DNA of 64,000 nt. It comes from Elgaria multicarinata webbii (lineage: Eukaryota > Chordata > Lepidosauria > Squamata > Anguidae). The stretch's first letter is position 1. Each line of letters opens with the position of its first letter. The notes beneath the pieces were generated by a model. That model worked only from the letters and a program-made list of their open reading frames with translations, had not been told where the DNA came from and searched no databases. The position numbers were made by a program, and so were the translations under genes. Positions 41,763 to 55,611 of this stretch are shown one piece after another. Location: the NCBI RefSeq assembly GCF_023053635.1, contig NC_086179.1:2308001-2372000 (forward strand), written 5' to 3'.

Positions 41763-42374
41763 AGTTAACCTGGTCCCAAGGGCTTGTAGTGTGGATACCA
41801 GCACTTTGAATTGGCCCCAGGAATGGATTTCAACTGGTGCAGATGGAAAACAACGGGCCAGTTCCTTTTTTTTTTTTAAAGTTTTTATTTTTATAGTTCT
41901 GGCTACAAAGGTCAAATAATACTCTTCCCCCACCCCCACAGGGCAAACTGTCATCTTGGCCCTGTGGGGAAGAAGAAAGAGCAAGGGGACAGGAGCAAAC
42001 ACTGGGGCCTGCTCAAGTTGGACTCCCCTCTGGAGCAGGACAGCCCCATCAGCCCTGTCCCCAGTCCACTTAATTTCTCTCTTTCTCTTTATCTCTGCCC
42101 TCCTGGACTCCTTTTCCTTGTGTGTCATGTCTTTACTAGACTGTAAGCCTGAGGGCTAAGTGTGAGCCACTCCGAAAGCCTTTTTTGGCTGAGGAGTGGG
42201 GTATAAATATGATAAATAATACATATATTTACATTCCGAGGCTGTACAAATATAAATACATGTTCCAGTCCGGGTGTGAGGTTGTTTAACATTAATTAAT
42301 TAAATTTAGTTTAGCCCCCCACTCCCCTGGAAATTAGTTTCTTTACCCATCCAATTATACTTTCCATTATAGAG

Positions 42375-42976
42375 CTGGGAAAAGTGCAGAAAAGGGCAAC
42401 TAAAATGATCGAGGGGCTGGAGCATTTCCCCTATGAGGGAAGGTCGCATCAGCTGATATTGTTTAGCTTGGGGAAAAAGAGGCTGAGGGGAAACCTGATA
42501 GAGGTGTACAAAATTATGCATGGTGTGAAAAATGTGGACAGGGAGACATTTTTCTCCCTCTCTCAAAATACTAGAACCCAATGGGGTCATCCCATGAAGC
42601 TGATGGGTGGGAGATCCAGGACAAATAAAAGGAAGGACTTCTTTACACAGTGCATAGTTAAATTATGGAACTCACTACCACAAGATGTAGGGATGGCCAC
42701 CAATCTGAATGGCTTCAACAGGGTTTTTGATAAATTCCTGGAGGCAAAGGCTATCAATGGCTACTAGCCCTGATGGTTGTTTGCTACCTCCAGTATTCGA
42801 GGCAATAAGCCTGTGTGCACCAGTTGCTGGGGAACATGGGTGGGAGGGTGCTTGTTGCTCTTGTGTCCTGCTTGTTCCTCCCTGGTCGACAGCTGGTTGG
42901 CCACTGTGTGAACAGAGTGCTGGACTAGATGGAGCCTGGGTCTGATCCAGCATCAGGGCTCTTCTTGTGTTCTTAT
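42375..42976 (+). mobile_element. CR1-B LINE, longest copy
   Basis: Codes [60 protein letters not shown] and SLPQDVGMATNLNGF, then the 3'UTR to GATCCAGCATCAGGGCTCTT. It serves as reference for the CR1-B fragments. Confidence 0.88.
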
Positions 42977-42979
42977 ATA

Positions 42980-43855
42980 TGCTGAAGGCGGTGTTCTTCC
43001 ATCTTCTTCTTTGTTCACTTACTCAATGAATTTCCTCCATACCCCCTCAAATTTATCTTCACTTGGTTGTCCTCGTGTTTTCCTCAATTTTTTTGCGTCA
43101 ACTTTTCTAGTGGGGCAATCTGCCACACCCTTTGGTACCAATTACCAATATGGATCATAGAATCATAGAATAGCAGAGTTGGAAGGGGCCTACGAGGCCA
43201 TCGAGTCCAACCCCCTGCTCAATGCAGGAATCCACCCTAAAGCATCCCTGGCAGATGGTTGTCCAGCTGCCTCTTGAAGGCCTCTAGTGTGGGAGAGCCC
43301 ACCACCTCCCTAGGCAACTGGTTCCATTGTCGTACTGCGACAATGGAATCCTTTGGAGTCCTTTGCCATCCTTCCAATGCTTAGCTATCAACCACCTAGC
43401 TGCCAATAGCAGATGGCTTATTAATTCCTTATTTAAAAGCTTGGTATCTAATCCCCTATATAAATTTAACAAAACTAAATGAGATGATGGGTGAACCCAT
43501 TGTCCGGTTATCAGACTGATTTCCTGGAACATGTTTTCCCAATATATATATTCACCTAAGGGCATAACCACCACATATGTATGTATGTCCCTACTCTGGA
43601 ACATCCCCTCCAACACTCTGGGGATGACCCTGGGCTCATCAATGATATTCTTCTAGGCATCAAATACCATCTTTGGGTCAATTTCAACATTAATTCTGTA
43701 TTTTTACTTGATGTTGTTTAAAATGGACATCGATCCCACAAAGCTTTCTGGTCTTTTCCCTCAATACAGATTCCTAAGTCCGTTTCGCACACGGTCTTAA
43801 GTGAGTTGTTTGTCCCGGTTTCGTGAGTTATTATCCATTTATATATGTTAGAGAC
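42980..43855 (-). mobile_element. L1 LINE ORF2 remnant, interrupted by CR1-A
   Basis: Minus-strand peptides resemble the L1 ORF2 C-terminal part (HLLLAARWLIAKHWKDGKG, TVCETDLGICIEGKDQKALW). A CR1-A 3' end sits inside at 43155-43345. Confidence 0.65.
43155..43345 (-). mobile_element. CR1-A 3' end fragment
   Basis: ATCATAGAATCATAGAATAG to CCTAGGCAACTGGTTCCATT, antisense. Confidence 0.88.
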
Positions 43856-44270
43856 CAGTGGGCCAGTCCCTGTTAACGATCTCTCTGCCCTGTTTTGGAC
43901 CAGCTGAAGTTTCCAGACCATTTTCAAAGGCAGCCCCACGTATAATGCATTGCAGTAATCCAAACGAGAGGTTATCAGAGCATGGATAACTGAAGCTAGG
44001 CTATCTCTGTCCAGATAAGGGTGTAGTTGGCATATCAGCCTAATCTGATAAAAGGTGCTCCGTGCCACCAAGTCCACCTGTGCCTCAAATGACACTTCTG
44101 GGTCCAAGAGCACCCCCAAACTATGAACCTGATCCTTTAGGAGGAGTGTAACCCCCTCCAGAACAGGTTAAACATCACCTAGCCGGGCAGATGAATCGCC
44201 CACTAACACTACCTCCGTCTTGTCTGGATTGAGTCTCAGTATATCAGAGAGCAGGCCTGGTCCAAAGCAA
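43856..44270 (-). mobile_element. L2-A reverse transcriptase fragment
   Basis: Minus-strand reading gives LILRLNPDKTEVVLVGDSSA, LGVLLDPEVSFEAQVDLVAR and [20 protein letters not shown], an internal RT region upstream of the usual 3' pieces. Confidence 0.85.
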
Positions 44271-44318
44271 TTACACAAGTAACACTTACCATTTTTGATT
44301 TGTTTACTCGTTGTGCAG

Positions 44319-44420
44319 CTTCCCTGAGCATTTTCCTTTCGGACAAACCTGAAGCTTCCAAGCCCAAGATGCGTTAAGCTGTGCTGGAGCACGTGCCCGT
44401 ACTGGTAGAGATTTGCTACC
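44319..44420 (+). other. NCAPH2: Proposed 5'UTR part of NCAPH2 exon 2
   Basis: A plausible acceptor (TTGTTTACTCGTTGTGCAG, ending 44318) lies 102 bp before the start codon. It would join the non-coding exon 1 about 6.2 kb upstream. The segment shows no repeat similarity, unlike the sequence before it. Confidence 0.5.
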
Positions 44421-44528
44421 ATGGAGGATGTGGAGTCGCGTTTCATGCACTTCCTGCAGCCCATCAGGGATCTCACCAAGAACTGGGAGGTGGATGTGGC
44501 AACTCAGTTGGGGGAGTACCTGGAGGAG
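44421..44528 (+). CDS. NCAPH2: NCAPH2 first coding exon
   Basis: [20 protein letters not shown] to GEYLEE, 36 codons, nearly identical to human. The donor is GAG|GTAAGG, phase 0. Confidence 0.97.
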
Positions 44529-47500
44529 GTAAGGGCCCCTTTGCCCCACGGTTGCGGAGGAGGTGCGTGAGTTGCTGCTTTGGAGGTGGGCAGCTGGAAT
44601 CTGGCAATGCCGCCTCAGAGTGGCACCTCTTCCTCTGCAATGCCACCTATGGGCAGGGCTTCTAGGTGAGTACTGGCACTAAAAGAAATCGGAAGGTTTA
44701 GACCCTAATCTTGCATGATTACAGTTTGCACGACGTCTGGGCCTCACCGTTCCTGCTTTCAGACCTGCAGCTGGTCTCACAGCTTCCTCTGAAGTTGGAA
44801 CACGAGTGCTCCCCCCTCCCCCTTGCATTCTGACAGTGGGGCTCAGTACTCTCTGGCAATAGTGAATGTTTGACGATAACCTTGACAATACTTTGCAAAA
44901 CTGAAAACAAATGAACTCCAAGCCTCAGTGTCTGAATTCCACTTGGTCCAAATCTATTCCTCCCCTATGTGTGACCTCGTGCTGTTATTCCACAGCTCGA
45001 CCAGATCTGCATTTCATTCGATGGCGGCAAAACCACCATGAACTTCATAGAAGCAGCACTGCTGATCCAAGGTTCCGCTTGCATCTATAGTAAGAAGGTG
45101 AGGAGAAGGTTATATGGGGGGAGCAGAGGTTGAACTACAAAGGAATCGTTCAGCTTAATGAGCCTTAATGTCCTTTAATTCCTGTTCTTTTCACATCGGG
45201 AGACCAAAGTTGATATATAATGAGGGAGAAAGGACATGGACTCCTTGACGGAAGATTATTTATTTACCGTATTTCTTCGATTGTAAGACGCCATCGATTG
45301 TAAGACGCACCCTAATTTCAGTACCACTAACAGAAAAAAAACACCCTAAGACACACCTGCGATTCTAAGACGCACCCCATTTTTAGAGATGTTTATATGG
45401 GAAAAAAGTGTGTCTTAGAATCGAAGAAATAGGGTATTTATTTAAAACGTGTATTCCGCCCTATATCATTAGGAGCTCAGGGCAGCGTACAGATTATTCC
45501 TGAACTATTTGTGAGAATTTATTTATTTATTTATTTTATTTATTACATTTTTATACCGCCCAATAGCCGAAGCTCTCTGGGTGGTTCACAAAAATTAAAA
45601 CCATAATAAAACAACCAACAGGTTAAAATGAGAATGTTACTAAGGCCATCTCTGACTCTCCTGGCCGCAATCTGCCCACCATGAGGGTTGGGGGTTAATT
45701 CCTTCTTGTCCAAGAAGCGGAATGGAGAACATATCTGCACTCTTAATTTGAATCCAATCATCCCAATAGGTGAAAAACAGGGAAAGCACTTTTGAACCTA
45801 AAGAATTGTGACCAGGAGGTACTTATTGTGGGCTGACTCCTGATGCTGGTTATGTGAGTGCAAAGTAAATAGTTCTTCAGTTTAGCACTTGCACAGGATT
45901 CTCACAAGCAGTTCTGCAGAGGTTTTGAGGAGCTGATTGTATACTGATCACTGACTAAAGTCATCTGTAGACAAGATAGGTTTATCGCTGTAATCTAACC
46001 CTGCCTCCGAGTCCACTTACTGTTGCAGTTAAGGTGGAAAGTATATAAGGAGGGAGTTAACTTATACTGGATGACCCATGGCTGTTTCATAGAATAGCAG
46101 AGTTGGAAGGGGCCTACAAGGCCATCGAGTCCAACCCCCTGCTCAATGCAGGAATCCACCCTAAAGCATCCCTGACAGAGGGCTGTCCAGCTGCCTCTTG
46201 AAGGCCTCTAGTGTGGGAGAGCCCACAACCTCCCTAGGTAACTGGTTCCTTTGTCGTACCGCTCTAACAGTCAGGAAGTTTTTCCTGATGTCCAGCTGGA
46301 ATCTGGCTTCCTTTAACTTGAGCCCGTTATTCCGTGTCCTGCACTCTGAGAGGATCGAGAAGAGATCCTGGCCCTCCTCTGTGTGATTTGCTACCATGTA
46401 GGCTCTCCAGAGGCCTGCAGCCCTGCTGCTTGAGATCACTTTAACTGGAGATGCTGGGGACTTGAGTCCAAGGCTGCAGGCATGCTGATCCGGTGCTCTG
46501 CTGCACAGCTGCAAGGGGCTATAGGCTTTCTTTACTCGTTGCCAGAAAACGTGCTTGCAGTGGAGTCCGTTTCGGAATGTCGAAATGCTCTGGTTCTTGT
46601 GTGGCCCTTATTCTTTCCAGTGGGGCTTGTGTCGGACAAATTCCTTGTGGGCTGCCCCCCTGGAGGGTCATTGCCCAGCCCAGCCTTTAATCCTGTCGTT
46701 TTTATTTTCTCAGGTGGAGTATCTCTACTCATTGGTCTACCAGGCGCTCGACTTCATCTCCAATAAAAAGTGAGTGGACCCCTTCAGGGTGGGAGGGGGA
46801 AGAGGGTGTCACATCCAAAGGCTGCCAGAGCTCTTTCCAACTCCTCCCAGGAAATGCCACACCTTTCTCTGCCTGACCTGCTGCTCTTAGTTGTTGTAAA
46901 TAGCTCTTTATCTTGCTTGATTCAGTGCTAGAGAAAGGCTTGTGAACGTCTCCTTCTTCAAGCTGCCTTTATTCTCGGGTTTCATAGAATCATTCTGTGA
47001 TCTTAATGTTATTGGAAGTTGCGACGGCACCGACCTTATACAGAAGGCCTTGCCTGGCACACCTTTCTCAAGCCAAGCACTACCTCTTGAAAAGCCTGAG
47101 GAAAGGGCGGCATAAAAATGCTTAAATAAATAAATAAATAAAGGGTAAAAACAACACAACCTCTCCCCTATATGTGAGGGAACAAGGTAAAGGGTTTTGG
47201 CAAATAGGTTCTGTTGTTGAGGTACTGAACAGCAGGTGTATTTTGAGATGTTTTTACACTGTGTAATATAGCAGGTAATAACTCCGAGCTGACGCGTGGT
47301 TTGTGGTAACAGAACACAAAGTAAAGTTTATTGAAATTTAACAAATCTTTAGTATTTCAATTTAAATCGAACCTGCATATTTTTATATTCAAAATAACAA
47401 TCCCAAGTCCCTTAAAATTCTCACTCCTCACACCAAACACTCTCACGAAGCACAAGCTAGACTAAAACTCCTAGACCAAAACCAAACCTCAATCTAACAC

Positions 47501-50500
47501 CCCAAACTAACCCTCCCAATCCCCTCAGCCAATCCCCTCAGCCAACCTATCTATACTCCTCCGTCCCGCTCTCTCACTGCGTCACCAGCCACACCCACTC
47601 AAGTCAGACATTCCGCACTCGCTAGACATACAAACTCAGACATGCCTAAGGGACAGAAAGGTGGGTATCACCGCAGAAATATTTTCCTGCAATATTGACA
47701 GCAAAGCACCATAATAAGGGTCTGTTTTGGTGAGGTTGCATAGTTGCCTTTCCTGAAAACGTTCAAGGATAGGCATTGGTCCAGTGGCGTGGATGCGAAT
47801 CCCCCTTTTGCTTCCCGCAGCCATCATGTTGGAGGAGAACTCAGAAAGGGAAGGCACAGCAACGCACATAACAACCTCAGAGTTCTGTGGGCAAGTTGCT
47901 TGCAGAGAGCACCCCAGGCAGTCATGTGACCATGGTTCAAGATCTCCACAGGGATCCTACAGCCTCCCAGCTGGTGGATCTCAACTATAGAATTGCTTTA
48001 TAACTTGGATTCTAAAGTTGCTCCCTTCAGAGTTTAATAATTAAAAACAAACTAAGATTTGTTTTTTAAAAATGTGGCTTGTTTCCCCTTCTTTCTGTCT
48101 TCACCCCACTAATTAGGCGTGAGAAATTCCCTGCCTCAGTAGGATCGGATGGGGCTGACAAAGATGTCAGCACTGGACCAAGAGCAGCAGAGGAAGAGGT
48201 GAGGTCCGGAGACGCGCGCGTGGAACGTGTGATCCTTTTTGTTCCTTTCTGTAGGCCAAGGGTGGGGGGCTACCTGTCCTCGGCGGCTGGATTGCTCCCA
48301 CAGAAGGGCCCCCACCCCCATGTGTCGGATGCCAGCAGGCCAGGCACTGGGCCGGCACCTTGCTGTTAGGAAATTCCTCCTAATCTTTAGCGGATATCTG
48401 CTTCCTTCCCACTTCCAGCCATTGGAGCCACGGAGAACAACTGTGCTCCCTCTTCTGCATGAGAAGCCCTTTAGCTCTTTGACGGCATTTTGAACCTTCC
48501 CACTCAGTGAAGTCTGTTGAGGGAATCTGGGTCCAGTTTCCTTGGGAAATTAGAACTTAAGATATGGAGAAACAGGAGTTTTCTACCATGCATTTTGTAA
48601 GAACATAAGAAGAGCCCTGATGCTGGAGCAGACCGAGGGTCCATCTAGTCCAGCACTCTGTTCACGCAGTGGCCAACCAGCCATCGGCCAGGGATGAACA
48701 AGCAGGACATGGTGCAACAGCACCCTCCCGTCCATGTTCCCCAGCAACTGGTGCACACAGGCTTACTGCCTCAAATACTGGAGATAGCACACAACCATCA
48801 GGGCTAGCAGCCATCAATAGTCTCCAGGAATTTATCCACCCCCCCTTTTAAAGCCATCCAAAGTCACGAGCATCACTACATCTTGTAGTGAGTTCCATAA
48901 TTTAACTATGCGCTGTGTGAAGAAGTCCTTCTTTTTATTTGTCCTGGATCTCCCACCCATCAGCTTCATGGGGTGACCCCACTAGGTTCTAGTATTTTGA
49001 GAGAGGGAGAAAAATGTCTCCCTGTCCACATTCTACACACCATGTATAATTTTGTACACCACTTGAATAACCTTTTGTGTTATTCATTCCTTCATCATGG
49101 AATTTGTAAAGTGCTCCATTTTGAGAGATACTGTAAATTAAAACACAAGGTACAAAAGGTTGCAGTAAAAGCACCTAGATCAACGAAACAGTGGCTGGAA
49201 CTGTAGCAGCCTTACATGACTTTGGTGGTCTGGGCATTTTAAAGAAGGACATGGGGGTGGGAGTGAAGAACTTGGGTTCATTTGTTTACTAAAGCTTTTA
49301 GGGGTATAAGATATTTCTCTACATCAGAGCTAGAAGCTTTGCTTTTATGTTTTGCTTTTAAAGATGACAACGGGCATCTTTTGGTTTCGGGAAATGTGCG
49401 GTAAAATCTCCTTATCAGACTTCCAGAGGTGTAGCCATGTTAGCCTTGCAACTAAAGCAACGAAGTCTTACAGGGCTTTCAAATCAAACACATTTATTGT
49501 GGTATAAGCTTTTATGAGCTAGGTTCCACTTCATGAGACACATATCTCATTACACAGTGTTCAGATATGTACAGTGTTGTTACTTCAAAGTTGTTACCTG
49601 CCTTGAGCCCTAGCGATGGCAGAAGCAGAGCCAGGTTTTCCTCCAGCTTACTGTGTAGCTCTGGGCCTGCCTACGCCCTGCCTGCCAAGGGTGGGTCGGG
49701 GGAGAGATGCTCCCTTGCCCGGGGGAGGGCGTGTGCCGCTGACAGGCTTTCTCTCTTGTCCTTCGTGTAGTTCCTCTCTTTGGATGACATCCAAGACACC
49801 AGCAGAGCAAATGTGGAGTTGAGGGACGACCGGCCGCACGTGGTTAGTGATTTCTACAGTTCCCATCTTTGCTTTTATGGGTGATTGTTGAATGGGATGT
49901 GAGTGAGAGGTCAGGGATTCAGAGGTGCTCACTGCCCCCCCCTCTCCCCCTCAAATCCAAGGCTGGGTCTGGAGGAGATGGACATTCAAGCATCAAGAGT
50001 TTTGCCCCAGTGGATTTGTTGCAGTTGAGCCACATAGAATAGCAGAGTTGGAAGGGACCTATAAGGCCATCGAGTCCAACCCCCTGCTCAATGCAGGAAT
50101 CCACCCTAAAACATCCTCGACAGATGGTTGTCCAGCTGCCTCTTGAAGGCCTCTAGGGTGGAAGAGGCCTGCACTCTGGGAGGATCGAGAAGAGATCCTG
50201 GCCCTCCTTCCTCTGGGTGACAACCTTTTAAGTATTTGAAGAGTGCTATCATGTCTCCCCTCCATCTTCTCCTCTGGAGGCTAAACATGCCCAGTTCTTT
50301 CAGTCTCTCTTCATAGGACTTTGTTTCCAGACCCCTGATCATCCTGGTTGCCCTCCTCTGAACAAGCTCCAGCTTGTCTGTGTCCTTCTTGAATTTAAGC
50401 TTAAAGAATTCTGCTTGCTGTTGAATGAGCCTCCCCAAGGACGTGGAGACTCGCTGCCTATCCTGCCCAAACCAATGGGCAACAGATGACTTTTCCATGC

Positions 50501-53500
50501 CACACACCCCACCAATGACCCCATTCTTGTCCCCTGCGACCCTGGAACCTACTGCCTTGTCTTTCCAGAATGTCAACATTGTCCCCTTGACGCCAATGTC
50601 CCTGGTTCCACCAGAGGAGGCAGAGAAGAAGGACAACCCCCTCTTCAGGTAAACCTCACTCCCTTCGCTAGCCTTAAGCCCAGGTATGCCGCCTTGAGTC
50701 TCTGGCAGATTCTGTGGGGCTGACCCACAGGCTGCAGGGCCTGCTCTGATTCCTCAGCTTACCTTCGCTTTATTTTTCTCACAGCCAGAAGGGGGAGATC
50801 TTGGCAAGCCGGAAGGATTTCCGCATGAACATGTACACCCCGCACAACAACGGCACCTTCATGCTGGAGCTGGCAGGAATCTCGCCCATACAATGCCAAC
50901 TTGAGAGGAACTGCGAGTGGGGTACGGACAGGCACAGAGCCCTCATCCCCACCACCACCGAACCTTCCCTCTGATCACTTAAGAGATCTTTCCTAGGATG
51001 GGGCCATATTTACATGTAGGGTAAAGGTTAAGAAGTGTCCTGCAGGCCAGCTCCGTGTTTTTCTGAGTCCAGCCTTTCGTGTGCCCCACTGAGTCCAGCT
51101 AGGTGCCTCTAGGAAGCAGAACATAAAAGCAACAGCTGATAGCAGAGCTGACTCTGAACTAGTGGGTTGGAAATCATCTGGTACAGATGCCAAATGTGGG
51201 TGTTTTAGAACTGGTTTTAAAAGTTCTTGACACAGACGGAGGTCCCAATTATTTAGTTATTTATTGCATTTCTACACCGCCCAATAGCCGAAGCTCTCTG
51301 GGCGGTTGAAGGCCTGCCGGAACAAAGAAGTCTTTGCCTGCCTCCTAAAGCACATCAAGGAGGGAGCCAGTCTAGCTTCCCCAGGAAGGGAGTTCCAGAG
51401 CACAGGCCGGTTTTGGAGGAAAGTGGGTGAAATAGGGTGTAAGCAGCATATGACTCACCTTCATCCTTGTAAGCTGCAAAGTGCTGGCTGGCTTGGCTGG
51501 AAGCGCTTGCTCTGTTCCTGGACTCCCAGGGGCTCCTGTTCTTGAAGGCGGTCTTGCTACTTTTTGCCCTCTCGCATAGGTTGGACAGGTCACGTAGCTG
51601 TGTGTTGCCATGGTCTGGTCTGGAATCTGCCCACTTCCGATGGGTGCCGTGTCCAACAGGTGGGTGAAGGGCTGTAAGGCGCTTGGGTGGCCCTCTCAGG
51701 TGCCTCTTCCTCCTTTGCAGGAGTGCAGAACCTTGGCCCAGCAGCTGGTTCCACGCCCATGGAGACCAGTCGTGTGTGCGCAACTCCTGTTCTCATCCTG
51801 AACTTCTCTGAAGAAGGAGGTGAGTGATGGCTAGTTTTCTGCACTGAAATGCGTCAGGTTCCCAGTTGCATAAAAATGCCACTGAATGCACAAAACACAA
51901 AGGGTCAGAAGAGTTACCTGGTCCAGATCCCGGGCAACCCTCTAGCAACTTCTTTCATAACCATCGAGCAGGGCAGGCTCCAATGCTGGGTCAGATGTTC
52001 CTGGAGGCAAAAGCAAGACTGCATCAGCCTCTAGCATGGTGCGTTCAGCCAATAACTTGGGCTGCTTTGGCAAAGACGTCCAGAGAAAGTCCAGAGTGCT
52101 CGCGTGTGGGTTATGGAGAGATTTAGGCTTAGCTGTGGGACTGGCTTATATGGACTTGGTCTTATAAGGAAGCCAGATTAAAGGAAGCCAGATTCCAGCT
52201 GGACATCAGGTAAAACTTCCTGACTGTTAGAGCAGTACGACAATGGAACCAGTTCCCTAGGGAGGTGGTGGGCTCTCCCACACTAGAGGCATTCAAGAGG
52301 CAGCTGGACAACCACCTGTCAGGGATGCTTTAGGGTGGATTCCTGCATTGAGCAGGGGGTTGGACTCCATGGCCTTGTAGGTCCCTTCCAACTCTGCTAT
52401 TCTATGATTCTAAGCATCTCTCTCTCTTGCTCTGTGTTCTCGTTCACACGCACACGCGGATTTGTGCCTTTGCATGTGTAGCAACAAACGCAGGTCTAAG
52501 GGGATCTTGACCAGAGGTGTGTGTACGCTGCAGGTGGATGTATTGTGCCCCAACCAGGGGTGGAGGGGGAAAGCTACTTATACAGTGGGGAAATTAGAAT
52601 CAACATATTTTGATTCTTAACACCTACACAGACACAAAAGAGAAGAAACATTTTGATTGGTTAGTATACCAACCCCCTAGCACATGAACCAGTATACTAG
52701 TTCTAAAAGGGTTAACATAGAGAGATAGAGAGCCGAAGATCGTGGGAACAGCATTTGCCAAATAAGGGCCGGACGGTGGCATTAGCGAAAGGGCAACGGG
52801 CCGGGAGGGTCACACGGCAAAGGGAGCTTGTGTGCTGGTGACAGTAGTGGAACCACATGGGTGGAAATAGATCAGCTTTGGAGGAAAGTAGGTGGAATAG
52901 GGGATGTGCAGTTATAATGGCCTGTAGCCACCCATTTGGACGGCTTTAAAAGGGGGTACCTTCTCTCTGCAGGTACCCAGGCTCTGCAGAGAGAAGAGCT
53001 CTCCACTGGTTTGAGCAGGCCGGCAATGAGTTCTTTTGAGAAGAACAAGCTACTGAGGTGGTGGGTAGTAGTAGGGGTGCCCATTCTGAAGAGGTGCCCA
53101 GCGGGCAGAGCCAGCTTTACCATGACGCTGATTGGTGGGAGATCCAGGACAAATAAAAGGAAGGATTTCTTCACACAGCGCATAGTTAAATTATGGAACT
53201 TGCTATTTATTTATTTATTTATTTATTTAATTTATTTAAAGTATTTATATCCCGCCCTATATCACTAAGATCTCAGGGCGGCGTACAGATAAAAACGTAC
53301 AGTATAAAACAATAAATATACACAGTTAAAAATAAATTAAACCATGATCCAAGTTAAAACAATATATAATTTATAAGCAATAGCTACAGTTACTACCACA
53401 AAATGTAGCGATGGCCACCAATTTTGATGGCTTTAAAAAGGGGGTTGGATGAATTACTGGAGGCGAAGGCTATCAATGGCTACAAGCCCTGATGGTTGTG

Positions 53501-55467
53501 TGCTGAAGGCAGTAAGCCCGGGTGCACCAGTTGCTGGGGAACATGGGTGGGAGGGTGCTGTTTCACTATGTCCTGTCTTGTTGGTCCCTGGCCGACAGCT
53601 GGTTGGCCACTGTGTGAACAGAGTGCTGGACTGGATGGACCCTGGGTCTGATCCAGCATGGAGAAGGTGCAACTAAATGCCCACCAATTGGGATGGTTTT
53701 AAAAGGAGGTTGGGTAGTTTCCTAGAGGAGACGGCTCTCCATGGCTACTAGCCCTGATGGTTGTGGGCTGTCTCCAGTATCCGAGGCAGTAGGCCTGTGT
53801 GCACCAGTTGCTGGGGAACATGGGTGGGAGGGGGCTGTTGCACCGTGTCCTGCTTTGTTGGTCCCTGGCCGATGGCTGTTTGGCCCCTATGTGAACAGAG
53901 TGCTGGACTAGATGGACCCTTGGTCTGATCCAGCCTCAGGGCTCTTCTTATGTTGACGCCGACTACCCTCAGGCTTCTCAGCATTTGTTCGGATTTTAAC
54001 AATGAGGTGAAAGCCCCAAGCCATTGAGGTGCTCCTGAGTACTGTCTCGTTGACGTTCCTGGCAGCTTTTGGAACAAGAACGCGTTCTTGAGCCAAGGTG
54101 TCAGGGGAATGCCAGTGAACCGTACAGCGCCACCACAGTACCCCTGCCCAGAGAGCCAGCATGCCTGAGCTCCTCCGTAACGCCTCTCAGCCTAACGTGC
54201 TTCACAGAGCTGCTGCAAGGATGAACAGATAAGCTCAGTGTTCGAGGCACTAAGCCTGTGTGCCCCAGTTGCTGGGGAACATGGGTGGGAGGGGGCAGTT
54301 GCACCGTGTCCTGCTTTGTTGGTTTGGTTTTTTTTAAAAAAAAATATTGTGAACTTTAAGCAAAATAACCATAAAAGAAAATAATAAAAATAAAAATAAA
54401 ATAATAAAAAAACAGACGTATACCACTACATACTTCAAAAGCCTCTGCTTCAAATATCACAATTTCCAAATGGAAAAAGAGAGGAACATAAGGAAAAGCA
54501 GCACAGAGTAAAGGTCCATAAAGGCAGACCAAATGCCTGAGTCCATTCGTAAGCGACGCCGTTCTGCCGCTCTTTCAAACGTTGCTAATGTTGTCAAGTC
54601 TTCAACCCGCTGCATTATAGGGAGCGTGGTTTTATCTTTCCACTGTTGTAGAATAATCCTTTTGGCGGTCAAAAGGGCGTGAAAAATCCATTTACGTTGA
54701 CAGTGTGTTATTTTCCAAGAAATTTAAGACGACGTACATCTGAAAATATTAAAGAGCTTTCTAATACAAACTTTATGCGTCCCTGGTCGACGGCTGGTCG
54801 GCCGCTGTGTGAACAGAGTGCTGGACTGGATGGACCCTTGGTCTGATCCAGCCTCAGGGCTCTTCTTACGTTCTCAAAGTATTTCCATACTGGAACCTAC
54901 CGTGGCAGTAGCCTGGCTATGCAAGTGGTCACCCCAAGTTGTTACTTTGCCGAGTCGGAGTGTGACCTTGCTCTTCTCTCTCTCCTTCCCCTCCCCTGCC
55001 CGAAAGCAGGTGCAGGAGTTCCTCTCTGTGACAATGACGACGACGGTGACAACTTCCTGCCGGATGTGCCAGAGGGAGCCCCAGATGCCGCCCCAGCTGG
55101 AGTGGAGGAGCATGTGGAGCATCACACGGTATTTGGCGGGGATGTGAGAAGTGCTGCGGGGTTGTTTATTCCCACACGGGAGTCTGCCTACCTGGCCTGG
55201 GGGGGGGGCCCTGACAGCCCTGCCTCTCTTTCTTCTAGAGTATCCCCCAGAGGAAAGGGTACATGCTGCGGGAGAGACCCCCTGCCCTGGCTGCCACTGC
55301 CCACGTCAAGGTAAGGACCAGGCAGGGACTGAAATGCGCAAGTCATGCAACAGCTGCTGCCAACTGTCTCATAACGACAACGCCCCTGCGCTATTTATTT
55401 TTTTAGTTGAGGTTTCCTGCAGGATTACAGCCCCTCCTCCTCCTGCTGCTGCTGCTGCTGCTGCTGC

Positions 55468-55521
<54 letters not shown>

Positions 55522-55537
55522 TACTACTACAACTAAG

Positions 55538-55611
<74 letters not shown>

